64,000 bases of DNA from Cellulomonas shaoxiangyii (GCF_004798685.1 NZ_CP039291.1:868001-932000), one strand, 5' to 3'; counted from the stretch's first letter, positions 1-8,259 are shown. Notes: generated from the letters alone by a model not told the origin. Numbers and translations are program-made.

Positions 1-507
1 GAACAGCAGCGGCACGATCAGGGGCAGCAGGGTGTCGACCCAGTGCAGCCGCGAGAACATGACGAACTGCGGGATCATGATCGTGGGGTAGGGGATCATC
101 ATCCCGGACAGCAGCCCGAGGAAGATGACGTTCTTGCCCGGGAGCCGCATCTTCGCCAGTGCGAACGCCGCGAGCGCGGACGTCACCGAGCCGATCACGG
201 TCACGGTGCCGGCCACGATGATCGAGTTCTTGAAGCCGGACAGGATCGGCGCCTCGGTCCACATGCGCGCGAACGTGTCCCACTGCGGGTCGCCGGGCCA
301 CAGCACGGGCGGCAGCGCGAACACCTCGGGCTTGGTCTTCACCGCGGTGGTGAACATCCACAGCAGGGGCGCGAGCATCATGATCGCGAACAGCGAGAGC
401 ACGACGAGGAGCACGGCGTTGACGACGCGGCTCTCGCGGTTCGCGCCGCTGCCGGACATGGCGGCGCCGGTGCCCGTGCGTCGGGGCAGGGTGGGGATGG
501 TGGTCAT
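1..507 (-). CDS. Carbohydrate ABC transporter permease, MalG type (C-terminus beyond window)
   Basis: The visible 169 codons begin at an ATG at 507 and run off the left edge. A short Arg-containing cytosolic N-terminus is followed by a transmembrane segment at about residues 30-52, a periplasmic stretch, and more hydrophobic segments after about residue 90 with the typical FALAKMRLPGK loop. The conserved EAA loop that contacts the ATPase should lie past the edge. The gene starts 11 bp after the stop of the MalF-type permease, so the two are co-transcribed and form the heterodimeric channel of a sugar importer. Substrate is inferred from the adjacent arabinan/galactan hydrolases. Confidence 0.93.
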   Translation of the reverse strand, partial: MTTIPTLPRRTGTGAAMSGSGANRESRVVNAVLLVVLSLFAIMMLAPLLWMFTTAVKTKPEVFALPPVLWPGDPQWDTFARMWTEAPILSGFKNSIIVAGTVTVIGSVTSALAAFALAKMRLPGKNVIFLGLLSGMMIPYPTIMIPQFVMFSRLHWVDTLLPLIVPLLF

Positions 508-518
508 GGCGGTGCCCC

Positions 519-1490
519 TCAGTCGATGCTGAAGCTGTTGCGCCGGTTGAGGCGGAACTGGATCAGGGTGATGACGAGGACGAGGACGCCCAGCACGATC
601 GCCATGGCCGTCGCGTACCCCATCTGCTGGTAGCGGAAGGCCTGGCGCCAGATGTACCAGACCACCGACGCGGAGCTGAACTCGGGCCCGCCCGCGGGCG
701 TCATGATGTTGATCTCCGTGAACAGCTGGGCGCCGCCGATGATGTTCGTGACGACGAGGAAGAACGTCACGGGGCGGACCATCGGCAGCGTGATGTGCCG
801 CAGCCGCTGCCACCACCCGGCGCCGTCGAGCGCCGCGGCCTCGTGCAACGAGGCCGGCACGGACTGGATCGCCGCCAGGTACAGCAGCATCGAGTACCCC
901 AGGCCCTTCCAGACCATCATGAGGATGATCGCGGGCTTGACGGTCGCGGTGTCCTGGAGCCAGTTCGGGCCGTCGATCCCGAACCACGCGAGGACCTGGT
1001 TCACGAGGCCGAAGTCGCCGTTGTAGGCGAACTGCCACACGATCGCGATGGCGGCCAGCGACGAGATCACCGGGACGTAGTAGATGGTGCGGAACGCGGT
1101 GCGGCCCGGGATGCGCCGGTTGAGCGCGATCGCGAGCAGCAGGGCGAGCGCCAGGCCGATCGGGATGCCGATCATGTAGAAGAACGTGTTGAACAGCGAC
1201 TGGCGGAAGTACTCGTCGCCGAGCAGCCGCGTGTAGTTGTCGATGCCGATGAACCGCATCGGCCCGAGGCCGTTCCAGTTCGTCAGCGACGCGTACCCGG
1301 CGAACAGCACCGGGTACAGCGTGAACAGCAGGAACCCGATCACCGGCGGGGCGACGAACGCCATGGCCCACCGGTGCTCGGTGCGGTGCAGCTGCCGGCG
1401 CTCACGGGCCGTGCGCATCGGTGGACGGGCGTCCGACGGCTCCACGCCGGGCGTGGCCGGCAGTGCCTCGGGGGCCGCGGATCGCGACAT
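519..1490 (-). CDS. Carbohydrate ABC transporter permease, MalF type
   Basis: 323 residues, normal for the family. After a cytosolic N-terminus of about 40 residues there are six predicted membrane segments, beginning with AFVAPPVIGFLLFTLYPVLF. The EAA coupling motif appears as EAAALDGAGWWQRLRHITLP at about residues 217-236; it binds the ATP-binding subunit. Conserved landmarks include YTRLLGDEYF and MTPAGGP. The gene lies between the solute-binding protein and the MalG-type permease and shares their operon. No ATP-binding subunit is encoded in the visible part, as is common for actinobacterial sugar importers that share an MsmK-type ATPase. Confidence 0.95.
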   Translation of the reverse strand: MSRSAAPEALPATPGVEPSDARPPMRTARERRQLHRTEHRWAMAFVAPPVIGFLLFTLYPVLFAGYASLTNWNGLGPMRFIGIDNYTRLLGDEYFRQSLFNTFFYMIGIPIGLALALLLAIALNRRIPGRTAFRTIYYVPVISSLAAIAIVWQFAYNGDFGLVNQVLAWFGIDGPNWLQDTATVKPAIILMMVWKGLGYSMLLYLAAIQSVPASLHEAAALDGAGWWQRLRHITLPMVRPVTFFLVVTNIIGGAQLFTEINIMTPAGGPEFSSASVVWYIWRQAFRYQQMGYATAMAIVLGVLVLVITLIQFRLNRRNSFSID

Positions 1491-1556
1491 CGGGGGTCCT
1501 CTCGTGCGAAGGCGGGCCCGGCCGCCGCCGGAGGGGCGGCGGCCGGGCCCGGTCGG

Positions 1557-2906
1557 TCAGCTGCCGGCGAACGCCTGCTCGGCGTTGGCGTTGGACTCGT
1601 CGAGCAGCGCCTGCATGCGCGGCTGGACCTCGGCGAGGTAGTCGGCGGCGGTCTGCTCGCCGTCGAGGACCGGCTGGATGTTCGTCCACAGCTCGTCGTA
1701 CCAGGCGGCGCCGTACGTGAACGCGGCCGGCATCGCGCGGCCGTAGTCCTGCACGATGTCGAGGAACTCCTTGCGGTTGGCCGGCTCGGCGTCGGGCGCG
1801 GCGGCCCACTCCTCGGCCATGTCGATGAGGTTCGGCACCTGGATGTTCGCGTCGACCAGCGTCTGCTGGGCCTGCTCGTCCGCGGACAGGTAGGTGACGA
1901 GCTCGACCGCCTCGTCGGGCATGTCCGTGGTGCCGGACACGCCGATGCCGAGCGACCCGATCCACGCGCCGGCGCCGCCGTCGCCGAGGGTCGGCCAGGG
2001 GAGGAGGTCGTAGTCGAAGTCGAGCTCGTTGTAGACGCTGACGTCCCACGGGCCGACCGGGAAGAAGCCGATCTCGCCGGCCATCCAGCGCTGGTACGTG
2101 TCCAGCGTGGCGGCGTCGCCGGCCGACGGCGTGACGCCGTCGACGGTGGTCAGGTCGGCGAACTCCTGGAGGGCCTCGGCGAACTCGGGGGTGTCGACGG
2201 TGACCTCGGTGCGGTCCTCGTTGACGAAGTCCCCGCCGTTGCTCCAGACCAGCGACTGCAGGTTCCAGGTGACGTTGGGGCCGGTGCCCCACTGGTCGAT
2301 CGCGCCGTCGCCGTCGGTGTCCTTCGTCAGCTGCGTGCAGATGTCGACGTACTGCTCCCACGTGAGCGGGACGTCGGGGTCGGGCAGCGGGATGCCCGCG
2401 GCCTCGAACATCGTCTTGTTGTACCCGAACGCGAAGGGGCCGACGTCCTTGGGCAGGCCGTACAGCCGGCCCTCGGGCGTGCCCTGCAGCTCGCCGTCGA
2501 AGCGGTAGGAGTCGACGCCGTACTCCCAGATGTTGTCCAGGTCGACCCCGAGCTCGTCGACCTGGTCGGTGATGTCCATGAGGACGCCCGAGGCGACGTA
2601 GGACTGCAGGTTCGCCTGCTCGATGTAGAACACGTCGGGGACGTTGTTGCCCGCGACGGCCGCCTGGAGCTTCGTCGCGTACTGGTCGGCGTCGGTGACG
2701 ATGACCTCCACGTCGACGCCCGTGTCCTCGGTGAACTTGTCGATGGCCTCCTGGTAGGCCGCCTTCTCGTCCGGTCCGCCGCGGAACATGAACGTCAGCG
2801 ACCCGCTGTCGCCGCCGCTCCCGCCGTCGCCGCTGCACGCGGTGAGCGAGAACGCCCCGACGAGCGCCGTGCACGCCATGCCGACGGCCAGCCTGCTCTT
2901 CTTCAT
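1557..2906 (-). CDS. Extracellular sugar-binding lipoprotein of ABC transporter (family 1)
   Basis: 449 residues from an ATG at 2906, preceded on the minus strand by the strong ribosome site AGGGAGG. The N-terminus is a lipoprotein signal (MKKSR, a hydrophobic core, then LTAC with the cysteine near residue 24) followed by a Gly/Ser/Asp linker. The mature part matches family 1 sugar-binding proteins: VDVEVIVTDADQYATKLQAA, VPDVFYIEQAN and a C-terminal lobe with LVTYLSADEQAQQ. It captures the imported glycan outside the membrane and delivers it to the two permeases encoded downstream. It is the first gene of the leftward operon. Confidence 0.95.
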   Translation of the reverse strand: MKKSRLAVGMACTALVGAFSLTACSGDGGSGGDSGSLTFMFRGGPDEKAAYQEAIDKFTEDTGVDVEVIVTDADQYATKLQAAVAGNNVPDVFYIEQANLQSYVASGVLMDITDQVDELGVDLDNIWEYGVDSYRFDGELQGTPEGRLYGLPKDVGPFAFGYNKTMFEAAGIPLPDPDVPLTWEQYVDICTQLTKDTDGDGAIDQWGTGPNVTWNLQSLVWSNGGDFVNEDRTEVTVDTPEFAEALQEFADLTTVDGVTPSAGDAATLDTYQRWMAGEIGFFPVGPWDVSVYNELDFDYDLLPWPTLGDGGAGAWIGSLGIGVSGTTDMPDEAVELVTYLSADEQAQQTLVDANIQVPNLIDMAEEWAAAPDAEPANRKEFLDIVQDYGRAMPAAFTYGAAWYDELWTNIQPVLDGEQTAADYLAEVQPRMQALLDESNANAEQAFAGS

Positions 2907-3045
2907 CTGCCTGCCTCCCTGTCGTGGGTCGGTCAGGTCACGCCGGTCGGGGCGGCCGGGGGCTTCCCCGGGGGTGGCGCGCAGCGCGCCGCCCGTCCGC
3001 TCCTGCTGGTCGTCGTTGACCTCTCCTGTGCTTGCCAACGTCGTC

Positions 3046-3072
3046 CTACAACGTTGATCTACAACGTTGCAC
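3046..3072. promoter_or_regulatory. Two overlapping LacI-type operator sequences
   Basis: CTACAACGTTGATC at 3046-3059 and CTACAACGTTGCAC at 3059-3072 share the ten bases CTACAACGTT plus G and are centred 13 bp apart on the CG of CAACGTTG. A central CG inside a palindrome is the hallmark of LacI/GalR-family operators. The pair lies upstream of the leftward transporter operon. Confidence 0.6.
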
Positions 3073-3207
3073 AAGGTGCCACGTCGACTCCGGTCGGTCA
3101 AGCCACGATCGGATAACGGCGGCGCGCGTGGCCCCGCGGCGGCACCGGGGTGCCGCCGCCCGCGGCGGCCGGCGTTGACGAGTCGGCGGCGCTCGTGCAG
3201 GCTGGGC

Positions 3208-3221
3208 CTACAACGATGTAG
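3208..3221. promoter_or_regulatory. LacI-type operator in front of GH27 gene
   Basis: CTACAACGATGTAG is a 14-bp inverted repeat with only the central A/A pair unmatched, and has the same consensus as the two copies near 3046-3072. It lies 23 bp before the GH27 start and downstream of a TTGACG -35-like element. Confidence 0.65.
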
Positions 3222-3243
3222 ATCTGATGCGAGGAGCCCGACG

Positions 3244-4578
3244 ATGGCGTTGGCGCACACCCCACCCATGGGGTGGAACAGCTGGGACTGCTACGGCACG
3301 ACCGTGACCGAGGCGGAGGTCCTCGCGAACGCGCGGTTCCTCGCCGAGCACATGGCGCCGCACGGCTGGGACACCGTCGTGGTCGACATCGACTGGTCCG
3401 ACCCGGACGCGCGCCCGCACGGCTACGTCGAGGACGCGGCGCTCGTGCTCGACGCGCACGGCTACCCCCAGCCCGCCCCCGGGCGCTTCCCGTCCGCCAC
3501 GGACGGCCGCGGCTTCACGGCACTCGCCGCCGAGGTGCACGCGCTCGGCCTGCGGTTCGGGGTGCACGTGCTGCGGGGGGTGCCGCGCCGCGCCGTCGCC
3601 GCCGCGCTGCCCGTCCCGGGCGACGAGGGCTGGACGACCGCCGACGTCGCGGACCCGACCTCGACGTGCGCGTGGAACGGGCACATGGTGGGGCTCGACC
3701 ACACGCACCCCGGTGCGCAGGCCTGGCTCGACGGGCTCGTCGCGCAGCTCGCGTCGTGGGGCGTCGACTTCGTCAAGGTCGACGACATGCTCGCGCCGTT
3801 CCACGCCGACGCGGTCGCCGCGTGGAGCACCGCGATCGCGCGGTCCGGCCGCGACATGGTGCTGTCCCTCTCGCCGGGCACCCGGCTGTCCACCGAGCAC
3901 CTGCCGCTGCTGCGCGAGCACGCCCAGATGTGGCGCGTCTGCGACGACCTGTGGGACCGGTGGGAGGACGTGCACGCGAACTTCTCCCGCCTCGCGCGGT
4001 GGGCGCCGCACCAGCGGCCCGGGGGCTGGGCCGACGCCGACATGCTCCCGCTCGGGCGCATCGGCATCCGCGCCGAGCGCGGCGAGGACCGCAGCAGCCG
4101 GCTGACCCTCGACGAGCAGCGCACCCTGCTCACGCTGTGGGTCATGGCCCGCTCGCCGCTCATGATGGGCGGTGACCTGCCGACCTCGGACCCGGCGACG
4201 ATCGCCCTGCTGACGACGCCCGCCGTGGGCCACGTGCTGCGCACGGGCGTCGACGGCCGGGAGCTGCTGCGCGAGCCGGTCGGGGACGGGTCCGACGCCG
4301 GCGAGCTCGTCGTGTGGGCGGCGCGCGCCGGCGACGGCACGGACGGCCGCTACGTCGCCGTCTTCTGGACCGGCGACCGGCCCCGCACCGAGCGGCTGCC
4401 GCTGTCGTCGCTGCTGGGCGACGACGACGCCGCGCGCGGCCCGTGGTCGGTGCGCGACCTGTGGGCCGGCGACGACCTGCCCGCCCCCGCCGGCACCACC
4501 GCCGAGCCGCGGGGCGTCCTCGAGCTCGAGGTGCCGGCGCACGGCGTGCGCTGGGTGGAGCTGCACCGGCAGGACTGA
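3244..4578 (+). CDS. Glycoside hydrolase family 27 enzyme (alpha-galactosidase or beta-L-arabinopyranosidase type)
   Basis: 444 residues from an ATG at 3244 with GAGGAG at 3231-3236. No signal peptide is visible, so it should act in the cytoplasm on imported oligosaccharides. The N-terminal barrel opens with PPMGWNSWDCYGTTVTE. The nucleophile is probably D180 in DFVKVDDM and the acid/base D235 in WRVCDDLWD. SPLMMGGDL follows, then a C-terminal beta-sandwich. The usual DDCW substrate motif of classical alpha-galactosidases reads DIDW here, and HVLRGVPRRAV places it in a bacterial subclade whose specificity I cannot settle from sequence. It heads an operon with GH51 and GH43 arabinan enzymes. 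Confidence 0.88.
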   Translation: MALAHTPPMGWNSWDCYGTTVTEAEVLANARFLAEHMAPHGWDTVVVDIDWSDPDARPHGYVEDAALVLDAHGYPQPAPGRFPSATDGRGFTALAAEVHALGLRFGVHVLRGVPRRAVAAALPVPGDEGWTTADVADPTSTCAWNGHMVGLDHTHPGAQAWLDGLVAQLASWGVDFVKVDDMLAPFHADAVAAWSTAIARSGRDMVLSLSPGTRLSTEHLPLLREHAQMWRVCDDLWDRWEDVHANFSRLARWAPHQRPGGWADADMLPLGRIGIRAERGEDRSSRLTLDEQRTLLTLWVMARSPLMMGGDLPTSDPATIALLTTPAVGHVLRTGVDGRELLREPVGDGSDAGELVVWAARAGDGTDGRYVAVFWTGDRPRTERLPLSSLLGDDDAARGPWSVRDLWAGDDLPAPAGTTAEPRGVLELEVPAHGVRWVELHRQD

Positions 4579-4686
4579 GCGCGACCTCCCGGCGCGCCGC
4601 CGCCGGACCCCCGAACCGCCCGGACGCCGGGCGGGCGAGCCGACCTGCCCGCACGCGCGGGCGGTGCACGACCGACAGGAGCCGTC

Positions 4687-6201
4687 ATGATCCCCGTCCG
4701 CCTCACCCTGGACCCGGCGTTCCGCGTCGGTCCCGTCCGCCGCCGCACCTTCGGCTCCTTCGTCGAGCACCTGGGGCGCTGCGTCTACACGGGCATCCAC
4801 GACCCCGGGCACCCCACCGCGGACCAGGACGGGTTCCGCACGGACGTCCTCGAGCTCACGCGCGAGCTGGGCGTCTCGACCGTGCGCTACCCGGGCGGCA
4901 ACTTCGTCTCCGGCTACCGCTGGGAGGACGGCGTCGGCCCCGTCGACCGGCGTCCGCGCCGCCTCGACCTCGCGTGGCACTCCACCGAGCCCAACACGGT
5001 CGGCGTCGACGAGTTCATGCGCTGGGCGGCCCGCGCGGACGTCGAGCCGATGATGGCCGTGAACCTCGGCACGCGCGGGGTGCAGGAGGCGGTCGACCTG
5101 CTCGAGTACTGCAACGTCCCGGGCGGCACCGCGCTGTCCGACCTGCGCCGCGCGAACGGCGCGGCGGACCCCTACCGGGTGCGCATGTGGTGCCTCGGCA
5201 ACGAGATGGACGGCCCGTGGCAGACGGGCCACAAGACGGCCCACGAGTACGGCCGGCTGGCGGCGGAGACCGGGCGGGCGATGCGCATGGTGGACCCGTC
5301 GATCGAGCTCGTCGCGTGCGGCTCGTCGAGCTCGTCGATGGAGACGTTCGGCGAGTGGGAGCGCGTCGTGCTCACCGAGGCCTACGACCAGGTCGACTAC
5401 GTCTCGGCGCACGCCTACTACTGGGAGGAGGACGGCGACCTCGGCTCGTTCCTCGCCTCCGCGGTCGACATGGACCACTTCGTCGAGTCGGTGACCGCCA
5501 CCGCCGACGCCGTGCGCGCGGCGCAGAAGAAGAGCAAGCGCATCCACGTCTCGTTCGACGAGTGGAACGTCTGGTACCAGCGGCGCGCCGAGTCGCGCCC
5601 GCCGAGCGGCGACGACTGGCCGGTCGCCCCCGTGCTGCTCGAGGACCGCTACAACGTGGCGGACGCCGTCGTGGTCGGCAACCTGCTGATCAGCCTGCTG
5701 CGCCACTCGGACCGCGTGCACGCCGCGTCGCTCGCGCAGCTCGTCAACGTCATCGCCCCGATCATGACGGAGCCGGGCGGCCGGTCCTGGAAGCAGACGA
5801 TCTTCCACCCCTTCGCGGCGGCGTCCCGGTACGCCGCGGGCGAGGTGCTCCGCGTCGCGGTCGACGCGCCCACGTACGAGACGGCGCGCTACGGCGACGC
5901 GGCCCTCGTGGACGCGGTCGCCACGCACGACGCGGAGACCGGCGACGTCACGCTGTTCGCCGTCAACCGCTCGACGGGCGCGCCGGCCGTGCTCGACGTC
6001 GACCTGCGCGCGCTGCCGGGGCTGCGGCTCGTCGAGGCGACGTCGCTCGCGAACCCCGACCACACGTGGTCGGCCACCGCGGACGACGACACCTCGGTCG
6101 CGCCGCGCACCAACCCGACCGCCGAGGTCGCCGACGGCCGCCTGCGCGTGCAGGTGCCGCCGGTCTCGTGGAACGTCGTCCGGCTCGGCACCCGCGCATG
6201 A
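4687..6201 (+). CDS. abfA: Alpha-L-arabinofuranosidase, GH51
   Basis: 504 residues, the normal length for GH51. It releases terminal alpha-L-arabinofuranosyl groups from arabinan, arabinoxylan or arabinogalactan oligosaccharides. There is no signal peptide, so it is cytoplasmic. The (beta/alpha)8 barrel contains RYPGGNFVSGYRWEDGVGP, the acid/base Glu at about residue 173 in CLGNEMDGPWQ and the nucleophile Glu at about 292 in SFDEWNVWYQ. A C-terminal jelly-roll follows. The start follows a 108-bp gap after GH27 with AGGAG just upstream. The stop overlaps the GH43 start (ATGA), so the two are translated together. Confidence 0.97.
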   Translation: MIPVRLTLDPAFRVGPVRRRTFGSFVEHLGRCVYTGIHDPGHPTADQDGFRTDVLELTRELGVSTVRYPGGNFVSGYRWEDGVGPVDRRPRRLDLAWHSTEPNTVGVDEFMRWAARADVEPMMAVNLGTRGVQEAVDLLEYCNVPGGTALSDLRRANGAADPYRVRMWCLGNEMDGPWQTGHKTAHEYGRLAAETGRAMRMVDPSIELVACGSSSSSMETFGEWERVVLTEAYDQVDYVSAHAYYWEEDGDLGSFLASAVDMDHFVESVTATADAVRAAQKKSKRIHVSFDEWNVWYQRRAESRPPSGDDWPVAPVLLEDRYNVADAVVVGNLLISLLRHSDRVHAASLAQLVNVIAPIMTEPGGRSWKQTIFHPFAAASRYAAGEVLRVAVDAPTYETARYGDAALVDAVATHDAETGDVTLFAVNRSTGAPAVLDVDLRALPGLRLVEATSLANPDHTWSATADDDTSVAPRTNPTAEVADGRLRVQVPPVSWNVVRLGTRA

Positions 6202-7244
6202 GGCGCCTCGCGACCGCCGCCGTCGCCCTCGGGGCGGCGGCGGCCCTCGCCGCGTGCGGGAGCGTCCTGCCCGGCTCCGGCGGCCCGGCGGCGACGGACC
6301 TCGAGCCGGCCGGCGACACCCGTGCGCACGACCCCGCGCTCGTCGTGGGGGAGGGCGACGAGCCGTGGTACGTGTTCTCGACCGGCGACGTCCGCGTCGG
6401 CGCGGGCTCCCCGCAGGTGCGGCGCTCGGACGACGACGGCCGCACGTGGGAGGACGTCGGCACGGTGTGGGACGCCGCGTCGCGCCCGCACTGGGTCTAC
6501 GAGCGCATCCCCGGGGTGCAGAACTTCTGGGCGCCGGACGTCGTCGAGCACGACGGCACCTGGTACCTGTACTACTCCGCGTCGACGTTCGGCTCGAACC
6601 GGTCCCTCATCGGCCTCATGACGAGCCCCACGCTCGACCCCGACGACCCGGCGTTCGCCTGGACCGACCACGGCGAGGTGGTCGCGTCCGAGCCGGGGCG
6701 CGACGACTGGAACGCCATCGACCCCAGCGTCCTCGACGTCGACGGCACGCCGTGGATGGCGTTCGGGTCGTTCTGGGGCGGAATCCAGCTCGTCGAGCTC
6801 ACGTGGCCGGAGGGGACCCGCGCGGACCCGGCGGCCGAGCCCGTCACGATCGCGAGCCGCATCGGCGCGGAGAACGCGATCGAGGCGCCCACCCTCGTGG
6901 AGCGCGACGGCTGGTTCTACCTGTTCGTCTCGCGTGACTCCTGCTGCCGGGGCTCCGACTCGACGTACAGCACGGCGGTCGGCCGGTCGCGGGACGTCAC
7001 GGGCCCGTACGTCGACCGCGAGGGGCGGGAGATGACCGCGGACGGCGGCGAGGTCCTGCTCACCACGCGCGGGGACCGGGTCGGGCCGGGCGGGGAGTCG
7101 TACTCGCGCGGGTACCTCGCGCACCACTGGTACGACGCGGCCGCCGGCGGGGAGATCCGCCTCGGCATCCGCGAGCTCGCGTGGGACGACGAGGGCTGGC
7201 CGATCGCGACCACGCGGGAGGAGCAGGACGAGGACCGCGGCTGA
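6198..7244 (+). CDS. Arabinan endo-1,5-alpha-L-arabinosidase-like lipoprotein, GH43
   Basis: 348 residues from an ATG at 6198 overlapping the GH51 stop. The lipobox ALAAC puts the lipid-modified Cys at residue 20, so the enzyme is anchored outside the membrane. The five-bladed propeller shows the family triad: base D45 in AHDPALV, the pKa-tuning D175 in IDPSVLDVDG and acid E229 in IEAPTLV. NFWAPDVVEHDGTWYLYYS is typical of arabinanases. No carbohydrate-binding module is attached. It is the only secreted hydrolase of the cluster and probably cuts arabinan outside, feeding the ABC importer and the cytoplasmic GH51 and GH27. Confidence 0.92.
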   Translation: MRRLATAAVALGAAAALAACGSVLPGSGGPAATDLEPAGDTRAHDPALVVGEGDEPWYVFSTGDVRVGAGSPQVRRSDDDGRTWEDVGTVWDAASRPHWVYERIPGVQNFWAPDVVEHDGTWYLYYSASTFGSNRSLIGLMTSPTLDPDDPAFAWTDHGEVVASEPGRDDWNAIDPSVLDVDGTPWMAFGSFWGGIQLVELTWPEGTRADPAAEPVTIASRIGAENAIEAPTLVERDGWFYLFVSRDSCCRGSDSTYSTAVGRSRDVTGPYVDREGREMTADGGEVLLTTRGDRVGPGGESYSRGYLAHHWYDAAAGGEIRLGIRELAWDDEGWPIATTREEQDEDRG

Positions 7245-7270
7245 CGCCCCCGCGAGGCGCGGCAGCGACC

Positions 7271-7303
7271 GGTCAGCGGCCGGTCAGCGGCCGGTCAGCC
7301 GCC
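7271..7303. repeat. Three tandem 11-bp units at the HAD gene 3' end
   Basis: GGTCAGCGGCC occurs at 7271-7281 and 7282-7292, with GGTCAGCCGCC at 7293-7303. The repeat spans the last codons and stop of the leftward HAD gene and the short gap to the GH43 gene. Each unit carries a TCA, i.e. TGA on the minus strand. Confidence 0.8.
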
Positions 7304-8171
7304 GGCGGACGGCCCGGACCACGACCGCGCCCGCCCACACCAGCCCGGCCAGGCTCGCCGCGTTCGCGCCGCGGCGGGCCTGGCGGCGCCGGCCCCGGAA
7401 CTCGCGCACCGGCCAGCCGGCCTCGGCGGCGTGCCGGCGCAGGCGCCGGTCCGGGTTGATCGCGCAGGGGTTGCCGACGGTCGACAGGATCGGCACGTCG
7501 TTCGTCGAGTCGCCGTACGCGTGGCACAGCGCGAGGTCGTACCCCTCGCGCTCGGCGAGCCCCCGGACGGCGCTCGCCTTGGCCTCGCCGTGCAGGAGGT
7601 CGCCCACGAGGCGGCCCGTGTAGTAGCCGCGGTCGTGCTCGGCGATGGTGCCCAGCGCGCCGGACGTGCCGAGGCGCCGGGCGATGAGCTCGCCGATCTC
7701 CACCGGGGTGGCCGTGACCAGCCACACCGCGTGCCCGGCGGCGAGGTGCGCGTCGAGCAGGGCGCGCGTGCCCGGGTAGATGCGCAGGCTCAGGACCTCG
7801 TCGTACACGTCCTCCGCGATCGCCGTGACCTCGGCGACCGAGTGCCCGCGCATGATCGCGAGCGCGCGTGAGCGGACCTCGTCGATCTGCTCCCGGTCCT
7901 CACCGAACGCCCGGTAGCGCGCCTGCTGCCACGCGAAGACGAGGATGTCGCGCTTGCGGAAGAAGTCGCGGCGGTACAGGCCGACGGCGAGGTGGAAGGC
8001 GCTGGCGCCGCGGATGATCGTGTTGTCGACGTCGAAGAACGCGGCCACGCGCGTGCCCTCGGGGACCAGCGCGGCGCGCGGCGTCTCGACGGTGGCGGCG
8101 AGCACGGGCCCCGTGCCGCCCACGTCGGGGCCGACCACGGCGCCCTCGCCGGTCTCGTCCGCCGCGTGCAC
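7284..8171 (-). CDS. HAD-superfamily IB hydrolase, SerB-like phosphatase
   Basis: 295 residues from a GTG at 8171. Motif I is FFDVDNTII, whose two Asp residues are nucleophile and acid/base. Motif II is WLVTATP, and motif IV is YGDSTNDVPIL with the metal-binding Asp. The cap region contains IYPGTRALLDAHLAAGHAVW. A basic, hydrophobic C-terminal tail (about 40 residues ending VRRRLTGR) may bind membrane. It resembles the actinobacterial SerB1/HAD-IB group usually encoded beside the glutaredoxin-like gene, as here; phosphoserine is only one possible substrate. The start is chosen because TACAGT lies exactly 6 nt upstream; an ATG at 8231 would run into the divergent gene. Confidence 0.88.
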   Translation of the reverse strand: MHAADETGEGAVVGPDVGGTGPVLAATVETPRAALVPEGTRVAAFFDVDNTIIRGASAFHLAVGLYRRDFFRKRDILVFAWQQARYRAFGEDREQIDEVRSRALAIMRGHSVAEVTAIAEDVYDEVLSLRIYPGTRALLDAHLAAGHAVWLVTATPVEIGELIARRLGTSGALGTIAEHDRGYYTGRLVGDLLHGEAKASAVRGLAEREGYDLALCHAYGDSTNDVPILSTVGNPCAINPDRRLRRHAAEAGWPVREFRGRRRQARRGANAASLAGLVWAGAVVVRAVRRRLTGR

Positions 8172-8177
8172 CCGGCC

Positions 8178-8183
8178 ACTGTA
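8178..8183 (-). promoter_or_regulatory. Leaderless -10 element of HAD gene
   Basis: TACAGT on the minus strand, 6 nt before the GTG at 8171, so transcription should start at the first base of the start codon. No clear -35 hexamer is seen. Confidence 0.6.
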
Positions 8184-8247
8184 ACGACGCGGCGTCCGTG
8201 CACGGGCGCCGCGCCCGCGCGCGGTGCGCACCCCGCACGCGGAGGCC

Positions 8248-8253
8248 TACCGT
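8248..8253 (+). promoter_or_regulatory. Leaderless -10 element of glutaredoxin-like gene
   Basis: TACCGT lies 6 nt before the GTG at 8260 and faces away from the HAD promoter. It favours this GTG over the upstream in-frame GTG at 8224. Confidence 0.6.
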
Positions 8254-8259
8254 GGCGGC

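Larger units (their letters stand above)
2907..3243. promoter_or_regulatory. Divergent control region between sugar ABC operon and GH27 gene
   Basis: This 337-bp stretch carries no convincing gene. It separates the leftward transporter operon from the rightward hydrolase operon and holds three copies of a CTACAACG-type LacI operator, listed separately. A TTGACG at 3175-3180 with a weak hexamer CAGGCT at 3199-3204 (spacing 18) is a candidate promoter for the GH27 gene, and the best operator sits just after it, where a bound repressor would block initiation. The rest is GC-rich and shows nothing else recognisable. Confidence 0.6.

Noticed and set aside
795..3116. A plus-strand open frame of 773 codons opposite the sugar permease and binding-protein genes
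   Set aside because: Arg/Val/Asp-rich shadow of the minus-strand ABC genes; no start signals and it runs into the regulatory region.
2907..3269. N-terminal extension of the sugar-binding protein up to 3269
   Set aside because: A perfect lipoprotein signal starts at ATG 2906 with a strong ribosome site; the extension would cover operators and the GH27 start.
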